Shown here piece after piece: positions 7,614 through 14,457 of a stretch of 15,826 nt of DNA. Each line of letters starts with the position of its first letter. Position 1 is the first letter of the stretch. The notes beneath the pieces are model-generated. The model saw only the letters and a list, made by a program, of their open reading frames with translations. It searched no databases and was not told the DNA's origin. The DNA lies in assembly GCA_002329365.1 (NCBI GenBank), contig DCUB01000049.1, positions 1 through 15,826 of the forward strand, in the 5' to 3' direction. The DNA comes from Ruminococcaceae bacterium UBA1425 (GTDB lineage Bacteria > Bacillota > Clostridia > Oscillospirales > Acutalibacteraceae). The translations under genes were made by a program, and so were the position numbers.

Positions 7614-8603
7614 CAGGCGTATTAAGTCGTCTTTTGAGGCTCCGGCAATATAATCGTACATGTCAATCCCCGAAAGAGCGTCCGCCGCGGCGGCAGGCTC
7701 ATAGGGGATTTTTTTCAGTCTGTTTTCAAGCTCCGATATTTCCCGCGTTCCGAAAAAATCGCCGAAAATACGTATATCCGAAAGCTCGCCGTTTCTGACG
7801 TCGAAGGCTGCGGTAACAAGCCCGCCGGGCGTCATAGCCGATTTTTCAACGGAGTAAGGCGGCGCGCTGCCGAAGTTCCACAGAAACGTGCCGTATTTTT
7901 CGTCGACAAGACGTCCGACGGCGCGCTCGTCCGAGGCCGTAAAAGCATACCTTGTGCAGTCTTCGCTTTCGGAAAGAAAGGACGCAAGCCCGTCGGTAAA
8001 TTCCGTTACGGTAATGTCCTTTTTTAAATTCGAGCGTATGTTTGTGACGCGGCTTCTAACCGACTTTATTCCCTTTGCGTTGAGCTTCAGCGGATTCGGC
8101 TTCAACGCCCTTGAAAGCGTGCCGAGGGCGACGTCAAACAGAAGCGTGCCGTGAAGCATAACCCTGCCGCGGTAATTTGTCTGCGCGTTGCCGGAAATTT
8201 TCATTCCGTCCAGAAGGATGTCGTTCCTGCCCGAAAACTCGGCGTTCAGCCCTAAGGACCGTAGGTAGCCGATGACAGGCAGGAGATATTCCTTAAAATC
8301 CGCCATGCCGTCCTGACCGTTTTTAATGAAGGTAAAATTGAGGTTGCCGAGGTCGTGGAACACCGCGCCGCCGCCTGTCAGACGTCGTATGACGGTGATG
8401 CTGTTGTCGCGGACATAGTCGACGTCAAGCTCCGCGTACGCGTTCTGGTTGCGTCCTATTATAATCGCAGGCTCGTTTCGCCAGAGCATTATGAAGTTTT
8501 CGGAGCGTTCGCGCAGAAAATACTCCTCCGCCGCAAGATTGAAGGGCGGGCGTGTGCTGTTGTGGGCAACGAGATAAACCGGCTCGGTTTTGTCAAAGAC
8601 CAT
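7605..8603 (-). CDS. lplA: Lipoate-protein ligase A
   Basis: A 332-residue protein of full family length. The catalytic domain shows RRLTGGGAVFHDLGN (73-87), the lipoyl-AMP binding loop, and DGMKISGNAQ with catalytic K135. The C-terminal third is the accessory domain of bacterial LplA. The enzyme activates free lipoate with ATP and attaches it to a lysine of lipoyl domains. The obvious local target is K43 of the E2 at 12907-14184. It begins with ATG 8601-8603, with GGAGG 10 bases upstream. A terminator at 8823-8862 separates it from the E1 gene, so it probably has its own promoter in 8604-8820. The 3' end runs 9 bases into the convergent PHP gene. No lipoate synthase is in the window, which fits lipoate scavenging. 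Confidence 0.93.
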   Translation of the reverse strand: MVFDKTEPVYLVAHNSTRPPFNLAAEEYFLRERSENFIMLWRNEPAIIIGRNQNAYAELDVDYVRDNSITVIRRLTGGGAVFHDLGNLNFTFIKNGQDGMADFKEYLLPVIGYLRSLGLNAEFSGRNDILLDGMKISGNAQTNYRGRVMLHGTLLFDVALGTLSRALKPNPLKLNAKGIKSVRSRVTNIRSNLKKDITVTEFTDGLASFLSESEDCTRYAFTASDERAVGRLVDEKYGTFLWNFGSAPPYSVEKSAMTPGGLVTAAFDVRNGELSDIRIFGDFFGTREISELENRLKKIPYEPAAAADALSGIDMYDYIAGASKDDLIRLLF

Positions 8604-8658
8604 TGAAGAATTGCCTCCAATAAAAATATGACTGCAAGTGTGTATTACCTGCTATATC

Positions 8659-8687
8659 GTAGGGGGGCGGCGTCCTCGGAAGCCCCG
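8659..8687 (+). repeat. Degenerate GTAGGG palindromic element
   Basis: The sequence GTAGGGGGGC opens an imperfect hairpin in which GGGGC (8664-8668) pairs with GCCCC (8682-8686) around a GGCGTCCTCGG-type core. It looks like a decayed member of the GTAGGG-stem family seen at 8773, 11474, 14350 and 14405. A related core, CGCCGTCCTCGACGACCCG, is seen at 14298-14316. Confidence 0.4.
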
Positions 8688-8699
8688 AAAAATCACATA

Positions 8700-8713
8700 T
8701 AACAATATTGTTA
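8700..8713. promoter_or_regulatory. Perfect 14 bp palindrome upstream of lplA (possible operator)
   Basis: TAACAATATTGTTA is fully self-complementary and lies about 100 bases before the lplA start. It has no T-run and is too AT-rich for a terminator. Its length and symmetry suit a dimeric regulator. A weak promoter-like pair (TTAACT, 17 bases, TGTTAT) overlaps it on the minus strand. The regulator is unknown. Confidence 0.35.
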
Positions 8714-8772
8714 CAAAGGGAAGTTAAGCGATAAACATCCCTGGTCAAACATTCAAGTGAGCTGACGCTTTC

Positions 8773-8797
8773 GTAGGGGCGACCCTTGCGGTCGCCC
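8773..8797 (+). repeat. GTAGGG variable-stem palindromic element
   Basis: GTAGG is followed by a perfect 8 bp stem, GGGCGACC (8777-8784) with GGTCGCCC (8790-8797), and a 5-base loop. It lies between the E1 terminator and the lplA start. It shares the GTAGGG lead and hairpin plan of the elements at 11474-11499, 14350-14375 and 14405-14430, but has a different stem sequence. Confidence 0.7.
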
Positions 8798-8822
8798 TTT
8801 GTAACCGCATATGACCGCAGGC

Positions 8823-8862
8823 AAAAAACTCCGCGCCGCCAAAAATCACGTTGGCGGCGCGG
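8823..8862 (-). terminator. Strong terminator after the E1 gene, possibly bidirectional
   Basis: A perfect 12 bp stem, CCGCGCCGCCAA (8831-8842) with TTGGCGGCGCGG (8851-8862), encloses an 8-base loop. On the minus strand, six U residues follow after two bases (A-run 8823-8828). It starts 10 bases after the E1 stop. The plus strand also shows a T-run (8868-8874), so it could work both ways. It separates E1 from lplA. Confidence 0.9.
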
Positions 8863-8872
8863 CAATATTTTT

Positions 8873-11347
8873 TTACACGCCGAGCTTAGCTTTTCTTAAT
8901 TGCTCAACGGGCGTGTAATTCGCCGTGGGCACATGCCCCTTAAGCGGCATAATCTTTTCGTTGACGGCGTCAATAATCCACGAAGCCTGCGGGAAGAAGT
9001 ATTCGTCAAACTCGAAGGGAGGCGTTATCCAGTTCTGCGCGCCGACTACTGCGGGCGGCGCGTCGAGGTAGTCGAAGCACAGCTCGGTGATGTTCCTTGC
9101 CACGTCGTTGAGGAACGAGCCTCTCGCGCACGCGTCGGAGGCAAGTACAACCTTGCCCGTCTTTTTGACTGACTCTATAATCTTCGTGTAATCGAGCGGA
9201 ACAAGGCTGTGAAGGTTAATAATCTCCGCCGAAACGCCGTATCTCTCATCTAATAGCTTTGCCGCGTCGGCCGCCCTGTAAAGTGTCGCGCCTATTGTAA
9301 GAATCGTTAAATCGCTGCCGGTTCTGACGACGTTCGTGTCGCCTATCTCGATTTCGTAGTCCTCTGCCGGAACTCCGCCCTCACGGAATTGCTCGCCGAC
9401 GTCGTATATCCTTTGGCTTTCAAAAAACACGACAGGGTCGGTGCCGTTAAGAGCGGCTTTCATCAGACCCTTTGCTTCCCACGGTGTGGCGGGGAAGCAG
9501 ACCTTAAGACCGGGGATGTGGGCGCATAGGGCAACCCAGTCCTGCGAATGCTGCGCGCCGTACTTTGAACCGACGGAAACGCGGAGAACGACGGGCATTT
9601 TTAAAATACCCGCGCTCATGGACTGCCATTTTGAAAGCTGATTGAAAATCTCGTCGCCGGCGCGGCCGATGAAGTCGGCGTACATCAGCTCTATTACAGC
9701 GCGCCCGCCGCAAAGACCGTAGCCGACGGCAGAGCCGACAATCGCCGCCTCGGATATCGGCGAGTTAAAGAGGCGCGAATACGGTATGGAGTCGGCCATG
9801 CCGCGGTAAATGGCGAACGCGCCGCCCCAGTCGCGGACGTCCTCGCCGTATGATATGAGCGTCGGGTCCTCGTAATATTTATCAATAATTGTTTCGGATA
9901 TAGCGTCGCGCAGATTGTAGAGCCTCAGCTTCGGTGTGGGCTTGCCGTCTGTTGTGACGGTGCGGATTTTTTCCTTAATCTTCGCGTAAGCGGCGCAGTC
10001 CTCTTTTTTTGTAATAACCTCCGGCTGCCTGTCGTCGAGCTTTTCCGCCCTTTCGTTTGAGAACATCATGCGCTCGATTATATGGCTGTCTTTCTTAAAG
10101 TCGGCGTAGGGTGATATTTCAGCGTCAGACGCCCACTTGCATATTTTCGTCATGCGCTCCGCCGTTTCGGCAAGAATCCCTTCAAAGTCGGAGTCCGACG
10201 CCGCCTTTGCTTCTACAAGCGCTTTGCGGTATGTGACAATCGGGTCAAGCTCGCGCCACGCCTCGATTTCCTCTTTGGAGCGGTACGCGTTCTGGTCGGA
10301 GGTAGAGTGACCGCTGAAGCGGTACGTCAGCACGTCGAGCAGCACCGGCCCCTCTCCGTTTTCGGCAAGGGCCTTTTTGCGGCGGTAAGCGTCAACAACA
10401 GCCAGAGGATTGAAGCCGTTTACGCGCTCGGCGTGGAGCAGCGTGGGGGAAATACCCGCTCCGATTCTCACGAGCATGTCGTAAGCCATTGTTTCGCCTC
10501 TTGTCTGACCGCCCATTCCGTAGCTGTTGTTGAAGAAATTGAATATGACGGGCATTCCTCCGTTTTTGCCGTCCTCCCACAGCTTTTTAAACTGCTCCAT
10601 GGCGGCAAAGTTCATAGCCTCCCACACGGGACCGCAGCCCAAGGAGCCGTCGCCCATGTTGCAGACGACAATACCCTTCTTTTTGTTGCACTTTTTGTAA
10701 AGCGCAGCGCCCGTTGCTATGCATGCTGAGCCGCCGACTATGGCGTTATTGGGATAAACGCCGAAGGGCAGGAAGAAGGCGTGCATGGAGCCGCCCATAC
10801 CCATATGGAAGCCGTTTTCGCGGGCAAATATCTCAGCGAGCGCGCCGTAAATGATGAATTCTACGGCAAGCTCCTTAACAGACGAGGGGCGGCTTACCTT
10901 TTCGACAGCGCGCAAGATTTTTCCGCCTAAAAACTCCTCCATTATCTTCATAAGTTCGCCGTCGCTAAGCTTTTCGATTGCCGAAAGCGATTTCGCGAGA
11001 ATTTCGCTGTGGCTTCTGTGGCTGCCGAAAATATAGTCGTCGGTGCCGAGTAAATATGCTTCGCCGACAGCGGCCGCCTCCTGACCTAAAGAAAGGTGTG
11101 CGGGGCCGGGATATGTCGTTTCTATGCCGTTATATACACCCTGCGTCTTAATCTGGCTGAGCATTGACTCAAACTCGCGCAGTATGGTGATGTCGCGGTA
11201 AATGCGGACAAGGTCGCCCTTTGTGTAGTTCTTCTCCTTCAGCTCGTCCCTGACGGACTTTTTATAAGCGTTTACGGGGATGTCCGCAAAGGCTATTTTT
11301 CCCGCAGCGAGCGTGGCGGCAGGGTCTACAAACAATGATTTTGGCAT
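8873..11347 (-). CDS. Fused alpha-beta E1 component of a 2-oxoacid dehydrogenase complex
   Basis: An 824-residue ThDP enzyme joining two normally separate subunits. The alpha part (about 40-410) has GSHRSH (108-113), GMGGSMH (183-189), the ThDP motif from GDGS (232-235) to NN (273-274), and the loop SGHSTSDQNAYR (345-356). The beta part (about 474-800) has SPISEAAIVG with catalytic-type E533, and GAQHSQD with H600. The E1 decarboxylates a 2-oxoacid (or cleaves acetoin) and passes the acyl group to E2 lipoate. Two stretches are longer than in typical E1 alpha: about 35 residues at 120-178, and about 10 residues before the NN. Start ATG 11345-11347 is chosen because AGGAAG lies about 8 bases upstream; an earlier in-frame ATG (11386) falls inside a repeat. 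E2 and E3 lie upstream. The substrate is not determinable; pyruvate, acetoin or a sugar-derived oxoacid are possible. Confidence 0.9.
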   Translation of the reverse strand: MPKSLFVDPAATLAAGKIAFADIPVNAYKKSVRDELKEKNYTKGDLVRIYRDITILREFESMLSQIKTQGVYNGIETTYPGPAHLSLGQEAAAVGEAYLLGTDDYIFGSHRSHSEILAKSLSAIEKLSDGELMKIMEEFLGGKILRAVEKVSRPSSVKELAVEFIIYGALAEIFARENGFHMGMGGSMHAFFLPFGVYPNNAIVGGSACIATGAALYKKCNKKKGIVVCNMGDGSLGCGPVWEAMNFAAMEQFKKLWEDGKNGGMPVIFNFFNNSYGMGGQTRGETMAYDMLVRIGAGISPTLLHAERVNGFNPLAVVDAYRRKKALAENGEGPVLLDVLTYRFSGHSTSDQNAYRSKEEIEAWRELDPIVTYRKALVEAKAASDSDFEGILAETAERMTKICKWASDAEISPYADFKKDSHIIERMMFSNERAEKLDDRQPEVITKKEDCAAYAKIKEKIRTVTTDGKPTPKLRLYNLRDAISETIIDKYYEDPTLISYGEDVRDWGGAFAIYRGMADSIPYSRLFNSPISEAAIVGSAVGYGLCGGRAVIELMYADFIGRAGDEIFNQLSKWQSMSAGILKMPVVLRVSVGSKYGAQHSQDWVALCAHIPGLKVCFPATPWEAKGLMKAALNGTDPVVFFESQRIYDVGEQFREGGVPAEDYEIEIGDTNVVRTGSDLTILTIGATLYRAADAAKLLDERYGVSAEIINLHSLVPLDYTKIIESVKKTGKVVLASDACARGSFLNDVARNITELCFDYLDAPPAVVGAQNWITPPFEFDEYFFPQASWIIDAVNEKIMPLKGHVPTANYTPVEQLRKAKLGV

Positions 11348-11367
11348 TATATTTCTTCCTTTCAGCA

Positions 11368-11405
11368 GTGTCATCCTGAGGCGCAACGCGCCGAAGGATC
11401 TTTAG
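11368..11405 (-). repeat. Half-copy of the CTGTCAT-type repeat upstream of E1
   Basis: On the minus strand this reads GATCCTTCGGCGCG followed by GCGCCTCAGGATGACA, matching the right arm of the tandem units at 1-262 with about two differences over 38 bases. It includes a small internal hairpin (GGCGC/GCGCC). It ends about 20 bases before the E1 start codon. Confidence 0.85.
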
Positions 11406-11427
11406 TAATGTGGGCATTATGCAGATT

Positions 11428-11453
11428 CGGAACGCATGAATGCGTTTCCCTAC
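11428..11453 (-). repeat. GTAGGG variable-stem palindromic element, inverted
   Basis: On the minus strand the element reads GTAGGGA, then AACGCAT-TC-ATGCGTT, then CCG. The 7 bp stem is perfect (11431-11437 with 11440-11446). It sits in the E3-E1 gap, in opposite orientation to its neighbour at 11474-11499. Confidence 0.75.
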
Positions 11454-11473
11454 ATAGAAACTTACCTTAATAA

Positions 11474-11499
11474 GTAGGGAACGGTCTTGACCGTTCCGC
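11474..11499 (+). repeat. GTAGGG variable-stem palindromic element
   Basis: GTAG leads into a perfect 9 bp stem, GGAACGGTC (11478-11486) with GACCGTTCC (11489-11497), with a two-base TT centre. It lies 25 bases past the E3 stop. In RNA from the minus strand it would form a hairpin between E3 and E1, but no U-run follows, so it is not a standard terminator. Confidence 0.75.
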
Positions 11500-11523
11500 A
11501 AATACGGTCAGATTTTATGTTGC

Positions 11524-12891
11524 TTATATCTCAAACAACGCTTCCCTTATAACCTCGCATACCGTGGGGTGGGGGAACACAAGCTCTTTTAAAGCGTCTA
11601 TTTTCAGGTTTGTTTCAAGCATCAGCGCCGCGCCGTAAATAATCTCGGACGTGTAGCTGCCTATTAAATGAACGCCTATAAGGCGGTCGTTTTTCGTGTC
11701 GGCGACAAGCTTCGCAATGCCGTTTCCGTCGTCGGTTTCGGCAAGATAACGTCCGCTCAGCCTCATGCTGACGCTGACGGTCTTTGCCTCGATACCCTTT
11801 TGCGCCGCGCTCTCGGGCGTTTCGCCCACGGAGGCTACCTCGGGGTTTGTGTAAATTACCGACGGAATTGCGGTGTAGCGCATGATGTCCTTTTTGCCGA
11901 GCATGTGGTTTACGGCAACCTCGGACTCCCTGTAAGCAGTGTGTGCAAGCATGAGCTTTCCGTTCACGTCGCCTGCCGCGTAGACATTCGGGACGTTTGT
12001 GCGCAGCCTGTCGTCGGTGACCACCGCACCGCGCTCCGTGTAAACGCCTATTGTTTCAAGCCCTATTCCCTCGGTGAACGGCTTTCTGCCAATTGATACA
12101 AGTACCTTTGAGGCGGCGACGGTTTTTAGGATTCCGTTTTCCTCATACGTCACGCCGTCTTTGCCGACAGCCGGAACTTTGCAGGAAAGCTTAAAGTCAA
12201 CGCCCGCCTTTTTATAGTTTTTAAGCAGAATCTCCGATATTTCACGCTCCGTCGGTCCTGCTATTTTGTCGAGCATTTCTATAACGGTTACCTTTGAACC
12301 CGCCGAATTGAAATAAGAGGCCATTTCAAGCCCTATTACTCCTCCGCCTATGACAACAAGACTTTCGGGAAGCTCCGTAAGTTCGAGTATTTCGCGGTTT
12401 GTAAGGCAAAAACCGCTCTCGATACCCTCGCGTAGCCCGGGAATGGGCGGAATGACGGGGACGGAGCCTGTGGCTATCAAAAGCCTGTCGGAAATATATG
12501 TTTCGTCTCCGTCTGTTACGGTAAAGCCCTCGGCGGACTTGCCCGTTATTTTCGCCGCCTTTGCGATTACTGTTACCTTTTCTTTTTTCATTTTCATGCC
12601 GATGCCGGAAACAAGAGCCTTGACGACCTTGTTTTTGCGCGCCACGACGGCCGCGTGGTCAAGCTGCGGGCCGGTAACGTGAACACCGTAGCTTTCGGCA
12701 TGCTTTGTGTAGTCGAAGATTTTCGCGGAATTCAAAAGCGCCTTTGAGGGAATGCAGCCCTCGTTGAGGCAGACGCCGCCGAGCGCCCGTTTTTCAAACA
12801 CCGCTGTTTTAAGCCCGCCCTGAGAAGCTCGTTCGGCGGCAAGATAGCCGGCCGGCCCGCCGCCGAGGACTATTAAATCGAATTTTTCCAA
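11524..12891 (-). CDS. lpdA: Dihydrolipoyl dehydrogenase (E3)
   Basis: A 455-residue flavoprotein of normal length without an added lipoyl domain. The FAD motif is LGGGPAG (9-15), the redox-active disulfide is CLNEGCIPSK (C41, C46), the NAD motif is IGGGVIG (181-187) followed by E205, and the C-terminal active-site pair is H441 and E446 in HPTVCE. It reoxidises dihydrolipoyl E2 using NAD+. The start is TTG (12889-12891), preceded by AGAGGTG at about 8 bases, 15 bases after the E2 stop, so E2 and E3 are one transcriptional unit. The 176-base gap to E1 holds three repeat elements rather than a terminator, so E1 may be on the same message. Confidence 0.93.
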   Translation of the reverse strand: MEKFDLIVLGGGPAGYLAAERASQGGLKTAVFEKRALGGVCLNEGCIPSKALLNSAKIFDYTKHAESYGVHVTGPQLDHAAVVARKNKVVKALVSGIGMKMKKEKVTVIAKAAKITGKSAEGFTVTDGDETYISDRLLIATGSVPVIPPIPGLREGIESGFCLTNREILELTELPESLVVIGGGVIGLEMASYFNSAGSKVTVIEMLDKIAGPTEREISEILLKNYKKAGVDFKLSCKVPAVGKDGVTYEENGILKTVAASKVLVSIGRKPFTEGIGLETIGVYTERGAVVTDDRLRTNVPNVYAAGDVNGKLMLAHTAYRESEVAVNHMLGKKDIMRYTAIPSVIYTNPEVASVGETPESAAQKGIEAKTVSVSMRLSGRYLAETDDGNGIAKLVADTKNDRLIGVHLIGSYTSEIIYGAALMLETNLKIDALKELVFPHPTVCEVIREALFEI

Positions 12892-12906
12892 AGATTAAAC
12901 ACCTCT

Positions 12907-14184
12907 TTATTCAACGAGCATAGCCGTGAAATTTTCAAGATATGATATAAGCTCCATGGCAAACCTCGCCTCTGGCGCGCCGTCTATTACCCTGTGGTCG
13001 TAGGTTACGGAAAGCCCCATTGCCTGATAAGGCTTTGCCTCGCCGTCTGTCATTCTGAACCTTGTTACAAGGTTGCACACGCCGAGTATGGCCGTCTGAG
13101 GCGCGTTTATAACGGGAGTAAACATCTCAACGCCGAGACTGCCGAGGTTTGAAACGGTGAACGTACCGCCCTGAAGAACGTCGGGGCTTACGGAGCCTGC
13201 CTGCGCCTGCTTCGCGAGCGCCTTTGCCTCAGCCGATATCTCCGTCAGCGACTTTTGGTCGGCGTTGAAAATCGTCGGCACCATCAACCCTCTCGGCGTA
13301 TCCATAGCAACGCCGAGGTGGACGTGCCTGAAGCGGCGGAGCTTGTCGCCGTCTGTTACATGCGCGTTGAAGTTGGGGAATTTTATGAGCGTCCGCGAAA
13401 CGGCGTAAAGAATAATGTCGTTTAGCGTGATGTTCGGCAGACCAAGCTTTTCGGCGCTTGCCTTTATGCTCCTGCGGAACTCAAGAATGTTTGTGGCGTC
13501 GAACGAATGGTGATGCGTAAGCTGAGGAATAGTTGCCAGCGAGTTTGTCATTGACTTTGCAATAACCTGACGTATTTTTGTAAAAGCAACATCCTCGTAT
13601 TCGCCGCCGTCAACCGGCGCCGAGGCTGTCCCGGATGATGCCGCGGGAATCCCGCCGGGCAGAACCCTGCCGCCTATGCCGGAGCCTGTGCCGCTGTCGA
13701 TAAGCGTTACAATGTCGCGCTCGACAATCCTTCCGTACGGCCCCGTAGGCGACGCTCGATAAGCGTCGACGCCGCTTTTTTCGGCAAGGTTTCTCGCTCT
13801 GGGCGAAATTTTCAGCTCGCCGTCGTTCTTGGCATGCTGTTCGTTTAACGGAACGTCGGCTGTCGGCACAGCGTCCGCGGTTTTTTCGGGTGCTTCCTTT
13901 GGGGCGGGAGCGGCGGCGCCGGGACGAAGCGACGAAACGTCCTCTCCCTTTTCACCGACGGCGCAGACGTTTACAAGGACGGGAACGTCGTCGCCTTCGT
14001 TAAAGAAGATTTCAAGCAACTCGCCCTCCGCCGTGCTTTCGCACTCAAAGGACGCCTTGTCCGTTTCGTAGGTAAAAAGTATGTCGCCGATATTAACTCT
14101 GTCGCCTATTTTCTTTTCCCACCTGGTTATCATGCATTCTTCAACGGTGATGCCCGCCTTTGGCATCAGTACGCCTGCCGCCAT
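12907..14184 (-). CDS. Dihydrolipoamide acyltransferase (E2) of a 2-oxoacid dehydrogenase complex
   Basis: A 425-residue E2 with the standard order: one lipoyl domain (1-78; lipoylated K43 in YETDKASF), an Ala/Pro-rich linker (about 88-120), a peripheral subunit-binding domain (124-160, ISPRARNLAEKSGVD), a Gly/Ser linker and the catalytic acyltransferase domain (about 195-425) with H397 in DHRVIDG. It receives the acyl group from E1, hands it to CoA and forms the complex core. A single lipoyl domain is typical of Gram-positive E2 and acetoin E2. ATG 14182-14184 is preferred: GAAAGG lies 11 bases upstream, but only 2 bases before the alternative ATG at 14191-14193, and the resulting start MAAGVLMPKAG is typical of the family. 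It leads directly into the E3 gene. Confidence 0.92.
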   Translation of the reverse strand: MAAGVLMPKAGITVEECMITRWEKKIGDRVNIGDILFTYETDKASFECESTAEGELLEIFFNEGDDVPVLVNVCAVGEKGEDVSSLRPGAAAPAPKEAPEKTADAVPTADVPLNEQHAKNDGELKISPRARNLAEKSGVDAYRASPTGPYGRIVERDIVTLIDSGTGSGIGGRVLPGGIPAASSGTASAPVDGGEYEDVAFTKIRQVIAKSMTNSLATIPQLTHHHSFDATNILEFRRSIKASAEKLGLPNITLNDIILYAVSRTLIKFPNFNAHVTDGDKLRRFRHVHLGVAMDTPRGLMVPTIFNADQKSLTEISAEAKALAKQAQAGSVSPDVLQGGTFTVSNLGSLGVEMFTPVINAPQTAILGVCNLVTRFRMTDGEAKPYQAMGLSVTYDHRVIDGAPEARFAMELISYLENFTAMLVE

Positions 14185-14349
14185 ATTGACCATAACCTTT
14201 CTCTGTTTAGAATATATTTACAACCCTGTTTCGGACACGGCGCGCTGCCCGATGCAATCAAGCTAAACGTTCCCTCTTAACTTGCTTTCATTGGCTCGCC
14301 GTCCTCGACGACCCGAGGATTTTAGGGTTTATCGTAATAGTTGTGTAAG

Positions 14350-14375
14350 GTAGGGGCGCACCTATGTGTGCGCCC
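14350..14375 (+). repeat. GTAGGG variable-stem palindromic element
   Basis: GTAGGGGCGCAC (stem arm GGGCGCAC, 14354-14361) pairs with GTGCGCCC (14368-14375) as a perfect 8 bp stem with a 6-base centre. It lies in the 273-base gap between the alcohol dehydrogenase and E2 genes. Confidence 0.75.
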
Positions 14376-14404
14376 GAAGCCGGGCAAAACTTTGAATATA
14401 TTAT

Positions 14405-14430
14405 GTGGGGTACGGATTTATCCGTTCCGC
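14405..14430 (+). repeat. Variable-stem palindromic element, GTGGGG lead
   Basis: GTGGGGT precedes a 6 bp stem, ACGGAT (14412-14417) with ATCCGT (14420-14425), with a TT centre and a TCCGC tail. The plan is the same as 11474-11499, with a different stem. It ends 27 bases past the end of the alcohol dehydrogenase gene and could influence readthrough to E2. Confidence 0.65.
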
Positions 14431-14457
14431 CGGACTGCTAATCAGAAAACTATCCAA

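Noticed and set aside
8593..8865. 90-residue minus-strand reading frame between lplA and E1
   Set aside because: It overlaps the repeat elements, the terminator stem and the lplA start region, and its arginine-rich composition looks non-coding.
14302..14323. Hairpin TCCTCG/CGAGGA followed by four T on the plus strand
   Set aside because: It is on the wrong strand to end the alcohol dehydrogenase message, the T-run is short, and no plus-strand gene precedes it.
14185..14457. Riboswitch or sigma-54 promoter upstream of E2
   Set aside because: No conserved TPP or other riboswitch core and no GG-N10-GC pair in the right context could be identified; only repeat elements are visible.
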